A DNA stretch of 64,000 bases, taken from assembly GCF_000803065.1 (NCBI RefSeq), contig NZ_JSXI01000024.1, positions 1 to 64,000 on the forward strand, written 5' to 3'. Origin of the DNA: Sphingomonas sp. ERG5. Lineage in GTDB: Bacteria > Pseudomonadota > Alphaproteobacteria > Sphingomonadales > Sphingomonadaceae. Made by a program: the position numbers and the translations under genes. The notes under the pieces are model-generated. The model worked only from the letters and a program-made list of their open reading frames with translations. It was not told where the DNA came from and ran no database searches. Below, in pieces: positions 57,283 through 64,000 of this stretch; the stretch's first letter is position 1; each line of letters starts with the position of its first letter.

Positions 57283-58254
57283 ATGGAATTGACCGCAGGC
57301 GTTCTCGTGCTGGCACTGGTGCTGCTATACCTCTTCACGAGCATCAAGATCGTCCGCCAGGGCTATCAATATACGATCGAACATTTCGGCCGTTTCACCA
57401 CCACCGCGCGGCCAGGGTTCAATTTCTACCCCGCCTTTTTCTATCGCGTCGGCCGCCGTATCAACATGATGGAGCAAGTGATCGACATCCCGGGTCAGGA
57501 GATCATTACCAAAGATAACGCGATGGTCGCGGTCGATGGCGTGGTGTTCTTCCAGGTGCTCGACGCGGCCAAGGCCGCCTATGAAGTGTCCGAACTCTAT
57601 GTCGCGATCCTGCAGCTGACCACGACCAATTTGCGCACCGTGATGGGCTCGATGGATCTGGACGAGACGCTGTCGAAGCGCGACGAGATCAATGCCCGCC
57701 TGCTCTCGGTGGTGGATCATGCGACGACCGCCTGGGGCGTGAAGATCACCCGCGTCGAAGTGAAGGACATCCGCCCGCCCGCCGACATCGTCAACGCGAT
57801 GGGTCGGCAGATGAAGGCCGAGCGTGAGAAGCGCGCCAACATCCTCGAGGCCGAAGGCTCGCGCGCTTCCGAAATCCTGCGCGCAGAAGGGCAGAAACAG
57901 TCGAAGATCCTTGAGGCGGAAGGCCGGCGCGAAGCCGCGTTTCGCGACGCCGAAGCGCGTGAACGTGCCGCCGAGGCCGAAGCGACGGCGACCAAGCTCG
58001 TCTCGGTTGCGATCGAACAGGGCAGCCCGCAGGCGATTAATTATTTCATCGCGCAGAAATATGTCGAAGCGGTCGGCAAGTTCGCGACTTCGCCCAATGC
58101 CAAGACGATCCTGTTCCCGGTCGAGGCGACACAGTTGATCGGTACGCTTGGCGGCATTGGCGAGATTGCGCGTGAGGCACTGGCTGATCGCCCTGCAACA
58201 CCGCCCGCGGCCGCTTCCCGCCCGCGCGTCCCCGTCACACGGGGCGACCAGTGA
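57283..58254 (+). CDS. SPFH/band-7 family membrane protein (stomatin/QmcA-like)
   Basis: 323 aa from ATG 57283 (GAAGAGGG upstream). A short N-terminal membrane anchor ([16 protein letters not shown]) precedes the SPFH domain (about 25-190; [38 protein letters not shown]) and a coiled-coil ([20 protein letters not shown]). Such proteins form inner-membrane scaffold oligomers. The stop overlaps the NfeD-type gene, its usual partner, by four bases. Confidence 0.9.
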   Translation: MELTAGVLVLALVLLYLFTSIKIVRQGYQYTIEHFGRFTTTARPGFNFYPAFFYRVGRRINMMEQVIDIPGQEIITKDNAMVAVDGVVFFQVLDAAKAAYEVSELYVAILQLTTTNLRTVMGSMDLDETLSKRDEINARLLSVVDHATTAWGVKITRVEVKDIRPPADIVNAMGRQMKAEREKRANILEAEGSRASEILRAEGQKQSKILEAEGRREAAFRDAEARERAAEAEATATKLVSVAIEQGSPQAINYFIAQKYVEAVGKFATSPNAKTILFPVEATQLIGTLGGIGEIAREALADRPATPPAAASRPRVPVTRGDQ

Positions 58255-58709
58255 CGATCGATGGGATGAGCGCTGGGGCATTCTGGCTGATCGCTGCGCT
58301 GGTGCTCGGCGTGACGGAGTTGATTCTCCCCGGAGTGTTCCTCGTCTTTATCGCGATTGCCGCTGCGATCACCGGCTTGGCGACATTGGCGCTCCCGGAA
58401 TTGCCGGCGGCGGTGCAGTTCGCGTCATTCGCGATCTGGAGCGGCGTCGCGGTGATGATCGGGAGACGCTGGTATCGTGACTATCCGGTCGCTTCGAGCG
58501 ACCCGATGCTCAATGACCGCGGCGCACGGCTGATCGGCGAGATCGTCACGGTCGAGCAAGCGATCGATTCGAACGTTGGCCGGGTCAGACAGGGCGACGG
58601 CAGCTGGCCGGCGCGCGGTCCGGATGCTCCGGCCGGCGCACGGATGCGCGTGGTTGCGGTTGAAAGCGGCGTGCTGGTGGTTGAGGCGATAGCCCTTCCC
58701 ACCGCCTGA
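58251..58709 (+). CDS. NfeD-like membrane protein, partner of the SPFH protein
   Basis: 152 aa from GTG 58251; ATG 58266 ([12 protein letters not shown]) is an alternative. Four hydrophobic segments near residues 10-65 ([40 protein letters not shown]) and a C-terminal OB-fold typical of NfeD ([32 protein letters not shown]). SPFH and NfeD pairs are a conserved operon type thought to organise membrane domains. Confidence 0.86.
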   Translation: MTIDGMSAGAFWLIAALVLGVTELILPGVFLVFIAIAAAITGLATLALPELPAAVQFASFAIWSGVAVMIGRRWYRDYPVASSDPMLNDRGARLIGEIVTVEQAIDSNVGRVRQGDGSWPARGPDAPAGARMRVVAVESGVLVVEAIALPTA

Positions 58710-58711
58710 CA

Positions 58712-58733
58712 GCCCCCGACTTGCGCCGGGGGC
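58712..58733. terminator. Hairpin between converging nfeD-type and DUF937-type genes
   Basis: GCCCCCG and CGGGGGC are perfect 7-bp arms around an 8-base loop. It lies in the 30-bp gap between two convergent genes, so it may serve both as a terminator. No T-run is present on either side. Confidence 0.5.
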
Positions 58734-58739
58734 CACCAG

Positions 58740-59111
58740 TCATTTCTTGCCGAACAGGCCGCCGGCCAGACCGGCGATGTCGTTGAGCGGATTGCCGTCC
58801 CCATCGCGGTCAAGCAGTCCGCCGACCTTGCCCATGATGCCGTCACCGCCGCCAGCAGCGCCGAGCAGGCCGGCAAACTGGGCGAGCGATCCTTCACCAC
58901 CGATATGGCCGACGATCTGCTGCAGAATGTCGGGCGCGATGCCGGTCGCCGAAGCGGCGGTCTCGACAGTATCACCTGGTTCAGGGTGTGCCTGACCCAA
59001 AGCGGTGACCGCACTCTCCGCCTGTTCCGGCGTCAGGCCGACCTTTTCGGCAAGGTTCTTGATATCGACATTGCCGGCAACTTGGCCAAGCAGTCCATCG
59101 AGCAATCCCAT
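58740..59111 (-). CDS. DUF937/YidB-like small glycine-rich protein, copy 1
   Basis: 123 aa from ATG 59111. Repeating small helices (MGLLDGLLGQVAGNVDIKNL, VGLTPEQAESAVTAL, FAGLLGAAGGGDGIMGKVGG) end in an EF-hand-like loop DRDGDGNPLNDIAGLAGGL. The family role is unknown; YidB-like proteins are small cytoplasmic or envelope-associated proteins. A neighbouring gene encodes a longer protein with the same tail motif. Confidence 0.8.
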   Translation of the reverse strand: MGLLDGLLGQVAGNVDIKNLAEKVGLTPEQAESAVTALGQAHPEPGDTVETAASATGIAPDILQQIVGHIGGEGSLAQFAGLLGAAGGGDGIMGKVGGLLDRDGDGNPLNDIAGLAGGLFGKK

Positions 59112-59217
59112 GATCTTTCCCTTCGACTCGGAAAATGCCGTAAGCGGCTCCACACGCTAAGCCGAACCGGCCGCACGCACGAGCGAATCCTTAGCATGGC
59201 GGGCAAGCCAGCCCGGC

Positions 59218-59853
59218 TCAACGCCCGGCGAGCTTGCCCGCCATGCCCAGGATGTCGTCGAGCGGGTTGCCATCATGGTTCATGTCGATCAGCGAGCCCA
59301 GTGCGCCGAGACCGCCAAGCCCTCCCGCCGCTGGTGCTGGTTGCGCCGCCGCCTGCTGACCGCCGCCGAGGATCGATCCCACCAGGCCGCCCAGCATACC
59401 ACCAAGGCCGCTTTGCTGACCCGCGTCTGCACTTCCCGGCTGCGCCCCGCCTGCCTGTTTCGCCAGATAGCCCGCGACCGCCATCGCCAGCAGCGGCAGC
59501 ATCTTCCTGAGCAGATCGGACGAAACGCCGCTTTGCGCGGCAGCGTGATCGGCCACGGTTCGACTGACGTCCTTCGATCCGAAAATCTGCCCCAGCACAT
59601 TATTGCCGGCATCGACATCGCTGGCGCCGGGCGCGAGGATATTGGCGAGCAGTCCGCCGCCGCCCAGACTGCCGAGAATGCCCGCCAGCCCCGACAGCCC
59701 GTCGGGATGCTGTTGCGCCTGCCCTTTCATGCCACCGAGGATCGCCGGCAACAGTGCGGCCGCACCGGCTTGGGCCGTGCCTTCGTCGATGCCGAGTTGA
59801 CTGGAAATGGCGCTGATACCGCCAGCCTGGTTGATGATGTCCATGATGTTCAT
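59218..59853 (-). CDS. DUF937 protein, copy 2
   Basis: 211 aa from ATG 59853 (GAGGAG upstream). DUF937 core (about 1-125: IMDIINQAGGISAISSQLGI, ALLPAILGGMKGQAQQHPDG, LGQIFGSKDVSRTVADHAA, LLRKMLPLLAMAVAGYLAKQ) is followed by a Gly/Ala/Gln/Pro linker and an Asp-rich end DMNHDGNPLDDILGMAGKL. The end shares DGNPLxDI with copy 1, 106 bp away. Function unknown. Confidence 0.82.
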   Translation of the reverse strand: MNIMDIINQAGGISAISSQLGIDEGTAQAGAAALLPAILGGMKGQAQQHPDGLSGLAGILGSLGGGGLLANILAPGASDVDAGNNVLGQIFGSKDVSRTVADHAAAQSGVSSDLLRKMLPLLAMAVAGYLAKQAGGAQPGSADAGQQSGLGGMLGGLVGSILGGGQQAAAQPAPAAGGLGGLGALGSLIDMNHDGNPLDDILGMAGKLAGR

Positions 59854-59911
59854 CTGTTGCACTCCTCAAACCCGGCGCTCAACCTAAGCGCCGATCCGGA
59901 TGCTGTCTCGC

Positions 59912-60364
59912 TCAATCGGCGGGCAGCGGAGCCAGGTCCGGCGGAACATATCCGCGCCGCGCCGCGACCGAGAACAGGCGCTCCCTGCTATAGAAGCGCA
60001 GCGGCCAGTCGCGCCGCCCGATTGGCGATGCAAGCAGCGCATTGACCGTATCGACGAGCGGTTGGCCAATGGCCTGGCCAGCGAGATGCAGTCTGATCCC
60101 GGCGATGAAACAGCGCGTGATCGTGTCGTGATAACCCTGGGTGTCGTCGTTCACCCCGCCGGCGCTCTCGTTATAGGCGGAGATGATCCCGGCGATCCGC
60201 GCATCCACATCAATATCGGGCCGGTCGCGGACCAGCCACAGGGTCGCACCGAGATGCGCCTCATGCGTCCATTCGGCCTTGGGTAATGTGCACGCGAGCA
60301 ACCCCTCCCCGATCCGGCGGATCGCGGCGTCATCGGCAAAGGGGCGAAATGGCAGGTCGGTCAT
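59912..60364 (-). CDS. Conserved hypothetical protein
   Basis: 150 aa, soluble, no signal or membrane segment. The helical sequence contains paired His/Trp/Glu motifs (KAEWTHEAHLGATLWLVRDR, GVNDDTQGYHDTITRCFIAG) that could bind a metal or cofactor, and an ending SRERLFSVAARRGYVPPDL. I do not recognise the family. It lies 41 bp beyond the 3' end of pckA on the same strand. Confidence 0.75.
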   Translation of the reverse strand: MTDLPFRPFADDAAIRRIGEGLLACTLPKAEWTHEAHLGATLWLVRDRPDIDVDARIAGIISAYNESAGGVNDDTQGYHDTITRCFIAGIRLHLAGQAIGQPLVDTVNALLASPIGRRDWPLRFYSRERLFSVAARRGYVPPDLAPLPAD

Positions 60365-60405
60365 CGATCGGGCTTTCTCTCGTGCCCGATCGATGACCGG
60401 GCGTT

Positions 60406-62019
60406 TCAGACGGTTTGAGTGGTGCGCGCAGCGGGCGCCGATTGTCGCACGCCCTCATCGACATGGTCCGCGAATTGGGCGAAATTCTCGACGAACTGGT
60501 CGACCAGCCTGGCCGCCGTGGCGTCATAATCGGCCTTGTTCGACCATGTTTCGCGCGGATCGAGGATCGCGCTGTCGACGCCCGCCACCGCAACCGGCAC
60601 CTTGAAGCCGAAATTCGGATCAGTGCGGAACTCGGCATCGTTCAGGCTGCCGTCGAGTGCTGCGTTAAGCAATGCACGGGTCGCCTTGATCGGCATGCGC
60701 TTGCCGACGCCATATTTGCCACCGGTCCAGCCGGTATTGACCAGCCAGCAATCGACCCCGCCCTTGGCGATTCGTTCCTTGAGCAAATTGCCATAGACCG
60801 ACGGGTGGCGCGGCATGAAAGGCGCACCGAAGCAGGTCGAGAAGGTCGCGCTCGGCTCGGTAACACCAATCTCGGTGCCCGCGACGCGCGCGGTATAGCC
60901 CGACAGGAAATGATACATTGCCTGGTCCGGGGTCAGCTTCGAGATCGGCGGCAGGATGCCATAGGCGTCCGCAGTCAGGAAAATGATGTTGCGCGGCACC
61001 GGCCCCATATTCTTTTCCGACGCGTTCGGAATGAAGTCGATCGGATAAGCGCCGCGGCTGTTCTCCGCGAGACGGTCGTCGTCGAGATCGAGCACGCGCG
61101 TGACCTGGTCCATCACGACATTTTCCAGGATCGTGCCGAAACGCTTGGTCGTGGCGAAGATCTCCGGCTCGGCATCAGCCGACAGGCGGATCATCTTGGC
61201 GTAGCAACCGCCCTCGAAATTGAACACAGCGGTGTCCGACCAGCCATGTTCGTCATCGCCGATCAGCGTGCGGCTGGCATCGGCGCTGAGCGTCGTCTTG
61301 CCGGTACCCGACAGGCCGAAGAACACCGCGGTGTCACCGTTCGGGCCCATATTGGCGGAGCAATGCATCGGCATCACGCCGGTCGGCGGCAACAGGTAGT
61401 TGAGCAGTCCGAATACCGACTTCTTCATTTCGCCGGCATATTTGGTGCCGCCGATCAGAATCAGCTTCTCGGTGAAATTGACCGCGATCACCGTCTCGCT
61501 GCGGCAGCCATGCTTGGCCGGGTCGGCAACGAAGCTCGGTAGGTCGATGATGGTGTAATCGGCGACGAAGCCGCGCAACTGGCTTTCTTCCGGGCGGACC
61601 AGCATCGTGCGGATGAAGCTGTTGTGCCAGGCAAGCTCAGTCACGACGCGCACATTGACGCGGTGCTCGGGCTGCGACCCGCCGAACAGGTCCTGAATGA
61701 ACAGATCTTCCTTGCTCTTCAGCGCGGCGAGGAAATCGGTCTTGAGCGCGGCGAAATGCTCAGGGCTCATCGCCTTGTTGCTCTTGCCCCACCACACGGT
61801 GTTTTCGGTTTCGGCATCGCGGACGATGAACTTGTCCTGCGCCGAGCGGCCGGTATGCGCGCCGGTTTCGACCACCAGCGGGCCATCAGCGGACAATTTG
61901 CCTTCGCCGCGCGAGATGGCGGCCTGGATCAGGCGGGCGGTGACAAGGTTCCAGTGCAGATTGGCGCGGGTCTCGATGCCCTGCGCTTCAAGGCCGGCGT
62001 CGGGAATGCGATCGCTCAC
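60406..62019 (-). CDS. pckA: Phosphoenolpyruvate carboxykinase (ATP)
   Basis: Converts oxaloacetate to PEP in gluconeogenesis. 537 aa from GTG 62019 (GGAGAG upstream; the frame opens earlier at 62127). Motifs: [17 protein letters not shown], the kinase-1a P-loop [24 protein letters not shown] and the metal site around [20 protein letters not shown]. pckA located close to chvI-chvG is the standard alphaproteobacterial arrangement; here one extra gene stands between. Confidence 0.97.
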   Translation of the reverse strand: MSDRIPDAGLEAQGIETRANLHWNLVTARLIQAAISRGEGKLSADGPLVVETGAHTGRSAQDKFIVRDAETENTVWWGKSNKAMSPEHFAALKTDFLAALKSKEDLFIQDLFGGSQPEHRVNVRVVTELAWHNSFIRTMLVRPEESQLRGFVADYTIIDLPSFVADPAKHGCRSETVIAVNFTEKLILIGGTKYAGEMKKSVFGLLNYLLPPTGVMPMHCSANMGPNGDTAVFFGLSGTGKTTLSADASRTLIGDDEHGWSDTAVFNFEGGCYAKMIRLSADAEPEIFATTKRFGTILENVVMDQVTRVLDLDDDRLAENSRGAYPIDFIPNASEKNMGPVPRNIIFLTADAYGILPPISKLTPDQAMYHFLSGYTARVAGTEIGVTEPSATFSTCFGAPFMPRHPSVYGNLLKERIAKGGVDCWLVNTGWTGGKYGVGKRMPIKATRALLNAALDGSLNDAEFRTDPNFGFKVPVAVAGVDSAILDPRETWSNKADYDATAARLVDQFVENFAQFADHVDEGVRQSAPAARTTQTV

Positions 62020-62268
62020 GGGTGTCTCTCCGAATAATGCTGTGCGGGCGTTGCCGCATACCAATGTGATGATTGGGCGCATATCGCCGCCACGCCGGAG
62101 CGTCAAACATTGGGCCGCAGGACGCACTCCACCTGCGCCGGAACCACGCGCGCGCGCCGGACGTCGAATACCCTATCCTCTCATTGCCGACCGATTGCGG
62201 TCTGGATTTATCCGCAAATAGATATATTTAGAATTAAATAACACAAAAAAATCAAAACGGAGAGGATT

Positions 62269-63114
62269 ATGCTGACCGAGGCATCGACTCGATCATGGAC
62301 CGAGAAGGGATATTTCTTCGAGCGGGGACTGATCGCGAAGGACCGTGTCGCACAGATCGAGGCGGAGACGATCGCGGCGATCGCCGCCGATCCCCCCGCA
62401 GCGCATCCCGGCGAGCGGGTCTATGTCACCGAGCAGGACCTGCTGATCTATCCCGAGACCGCACCAAGCCCGATTGCGCGCAATCCGGAGGATTACATTG
62501 CCAAGGTGTTCAACTGCCACGCGGTCGGCACGGCGCATGAACTGGCGGTCGACCCCGCGATCACCGACCGGTTGGCCGATCTGCTTGGCCCCGATGTGGA
62601 TTGTTTCCAGAGCCAGTTCATCTTCAAGAATCCCGGCGTGATCGGTCAGCCCTGGCACCAGGACGGCTATTATTTCCGCTACGACCGCCAGCCGCAGATC
62701 GGCGTCTGGGTCGCGCTCAGCGCCGCGACGATCGAGAATGGCTGCCTCTGGGTGCTGCCCGGCTCACACCGCGCGAACATCATCCATGAGCATGTCCCTG
62801 ATCAACGCCCGGAGACGTTGCAAGGCTATCTGGAAATCGTCTCGCAGGACACGTCGGCGGACGAACCGGCACTGATGGAGCCGGGCGACGTGCTCTTTTT
62901 TCATAGCTATCTGATGCACCGCTCGACCGACAATATCGCCGATTACCGCCGTTCGGCGATGGTCTATCATTATGCCGAAGCCGGTACGCGGCCGGCCGAT
63001 CCGCTCGCGGCGGCGATGCTGGCGCCGGTCAATCGCTGGGTGCCGGCGCGGCGTCGCGACGGTGATGTTCTTCGCGAAATCGTCGATACGGCATCCTCCT
63101 TTCCGCAGCATTGA
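62269..63114 (+). CDS. Phytanoyl-CoA dioxygenase (PhyH)-family protein
   Basis: Fe(II)/2-oxoglutarate oxygenase fold; 281 aa. The metal triad is in WHQDGYYFRYDRQP (His and Asp) and the second His in FFHSYLMHRSTDNIADYRRS, with Arg for 2-oxoglutarate nearby. Members hydroxylate lipids, osmolytes (ectoine) or small molecules; the substrate is not evident. GGAGAGG precedes ATG 62269. The leader (62205-62260) is notably AT-rich for this genome, hinting at recent arrival or a special promoter. It separates pckA from chvI. Confidence 0.88.
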   Translation: MLTEASTRSWTEKGYFFERGLIAKDRVAQIEAETIAAIAADPPAAHPGERVYVTEQDLLIYPETAPSPIARNPEDYIAKVFNCHAVGTAHELAVDPAITDRLADLLGPDVDCFQSQFIFKNPGVIGQPWHQDGYYFRYDRQPQIGVWVALSAATIENGCLWVLPGSHRANIIHEHVPDQRPETLQGYLEIVSQDTSADEPALMEPGDVLFFHSYLMHRSTDNIADYRRSAMVYHYAEAGTRPADPLAAAMLAPVNRWVPARRRDGDVLREIVDTASSFPQH

Positions 63115-63668
63115 AGAGCGACTCCGCCCGCAACCGCAAGGAGGGCGATAGCAATCACGCCCTGTCGCGGTTCCTGACGGACATGAACGGGCTTACAGTC
63201 TGAAAGGCGCGTTTCCATAGCTGCTGCGATAGCGGAGTTTAACAGCGGTTGAATCAAGCCCCGCGAGATAAGCGGGTGACGAGTTGGGGAGATATGTTAC
63301 ACCCTATTGTAACATATCTCCCGTGCAAGGGAGTGACGCATTTGGCTGGTGTCCTCGCTGCCAAGCGACGGACCGCATTGAGCAGGCCGGAGAAAATACT
63401 ACCCATAGTCAATTGGTTAATTGCTCACTTCTCTTCCAGCTCATTCCGCCCCTGTTAATCGCCCTTGTTCCATAATCGCGGCGATGGGCCATATATTGCT
63501 GAAATACCGCCACAAATTCGCACAGGGGATCCAGGATAACAGCGGTGGCTTTTTTATTCCGGTAAAACAGCGGCCCGCCGCCCGGCAAACCACCACGCAC
63601 CGGACAAGCCGGTTGAGCCGACCCCGGCTTTGCACTACCTCATCCGTAACAAATAATGAGGGTCCCGA
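63115..63668. other. 554-bp intergenic stretch between the PhyH-type gene and chvI
   Basis: No convincing gene. Small open frames (for example 63249-63458) lack a ribosome-binding site and recognisable domains. The region contains a perfect 14-bp hairpin (63287-63322), followed by AT-richer sequence (63395-63425 and 63555-63565) that could contain the chvI promoter. A GAGGG sequence just before 63669 serves chvI. No RNA gene was recognised. Confidence 0.6.
63287..63322. promoter_or_regulatory. Perfect 14-bp inverted repeat upstream of chvI
   Basis: GGGAGATATGTTAC (63287-63300) and GTAACATATCTCCC (63309-63322) are perfect complements around the 8-base loop ACCCTATT. It lies 173 bp after the PhyH-type gene and 347 bp before chvI. 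Its AT-rich core is unusual here. It could be an operator (possibly ChvI itself or a cell-envelope regulator), an RNA hairpin or a terminator; no T-run follows, so termination is the weakest option. Confidence 0.7.
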
Positions 63669-64000
63669 ATGACGGCGACGATCGCGCTAGTCGATGACGA
63701 CCGCAATATCCTGACGTCCGTGTCGATCGCGCTGCAGGCCGAGGGCTTTGTCACGCGCGTCTATTCGGATGGCGAAACCGCGCTGAAAGCGCTGATCGAG
63801 AATCCGCCCGACCTGGCGATCTTCGATATCAAGATGCCGCGGATGGACGGGCTGGAGCTGCTGCGGCGGCTGCGCGAGAAGCAGGCGACGCCGGTCATCT
63901 TCCTGACCTCAAAGGATGATGAGCTCGACGAGGCGCTCGGCCTTGCGATGGGTGCGGATGATTATATCGCCAAGCCCTTTTCGCAACGCCTGCTGATCGC
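63669..64000 (+). CDS. chvI: Response regulator ChvI, N-terminal part (continues off the window)
   Basis: The first 110 residues form an OmpR-class receiver: [20 protein letters not shown], phospho-acceptor Asp in [13 protein letters not shown], the Thr/Ser in [14 protein letters not shown] and Lys in [12 protein letters not shown]. The start resembles alphaproteobacterial ChvI closely ([26 protein letters not shown]). ChvI with sensor ChvG controls envelope, acid and virulence or symbiosis responses; chvG normally follows and would lie outside the window. ATG 63669 has GAGGG upstream. Confidence 0.93.
   Translation, partial: MTATIALVDDDRNILTSVSIALQAEGFVTRVYSDGETALKALIENPPDLAIFDIKMPRMDGLELLRRLREKQATPVIFLTSKDDELDEALGLAMGADDYIAKPFSQRLLI

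Noticed and set aside
62970..63257. Minus-strand frame (95 aa) overlapping the 3' end of the PhyH-type gene
   Set aside because: Mostly antisense to a supported gene; basic, serine-rich composition without signal or domain.
63249..63458. Small plus-strand frame (69 aa) covering the perfect hairpin before chvI
   Set aside because: No ribosome-binding site, no domain, and it runs through the inverted repeat; treated as non-coding.

Overview
The window is a GC-rich chromosomal segment from an alphaproteobacterium. Gene content and order point to a sphingomonad (Sphingomonas or a close relative). The evidence is the dusB-ntrB-ntrC-ntrY-ntrX-hfq-hflX-mazG block, an Hfq with two Sm domains as reported for Zymomonas, fused ispDF, HdaA, pckA beside chvI, two full or partial TonB-dependent receptors, and palindromic intergenic repeats. 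No rRNA, tRNA, CRISPR array or prophage was seen. The only mobile element is one end of an IS3-family element at the left edge.

Layout. 0-3.3 kb is a broken uptake locus: an IS end truncates a TonB receptor, followed by a LacI-type regulator and a formylglycine-generating enzyme with both active-site cysteines. 3.4-5.6 kb holds a divergent MarR regulator and secreted alpha/beta-hydrolase around a palindromic operator. 5.7-15.6 kb is the nitrogen/redox regulatory block: dusB, two two-component systems, hfq and hflX on the minus strand, with mazG converging. 15.7-21.8 kb is a hexuronate-type catabolic island (GntR regulator, MFS transporter, mannonate dehydratase, TonB receptor) in which the same palindrome precedes both transcription units. 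21.9-23.9 kb carries envelope genes and a methyltransferase.

23.9-34.7 kb returns to housekeeping: ispDF, cinA, a COQ10/RatA-like gene, lipA, carbonic anhydrase, ppk2, a permease, aspS, rnd and two small I78 inhibitor lipoproteins. 34.8-41.6 kb has a serine hydrolase and a tight minus-strand cluster (orphan secreted protein, hdaA, ppk1, ppx). 41.6-47.3 kb has purM-purN and followers, then ndk, holC and pepA. 47.5-53.1 kb is the classical lptD-surA-pdxA-rsmA cluster. 53.3-60.4 kb has rsmB, guaB, an SPFH/NfeD membrane pair and two DUF937-type proteins. 60.4-64 kb has pckA, a phytanoyl-CoA dioxygenase-like gene in an AT-rich setting, a non-coding stretch with a perfect 14-bp hairpin, and the start of chvI.

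How they fit together. Polyphosphate metabolism is represented three times in 11 kb (ppk2, ppk1, ppx). Envelope biogenesis (lptD, surA) is coupled to PLP synthesis and rRNA methylation. Many genes overlap by 1-4 bases, indicating translational coupling. The hexuronate island and its neighbours sit between dusB and ispDF, which are usually adjacent in alphaproteobacteria, so this looks like an insertion into conserved synteny.

The most notable items are the tandem-domain Hfq, the two-site GntR regulon, the IS-truncated sulfatase-maturation locus, an NtrX lacking the sigma-54 contact motif, and the perfect hairpin upstream of chvI. All functions are read from sequence motifs and family knowledge. 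No database search was possible.
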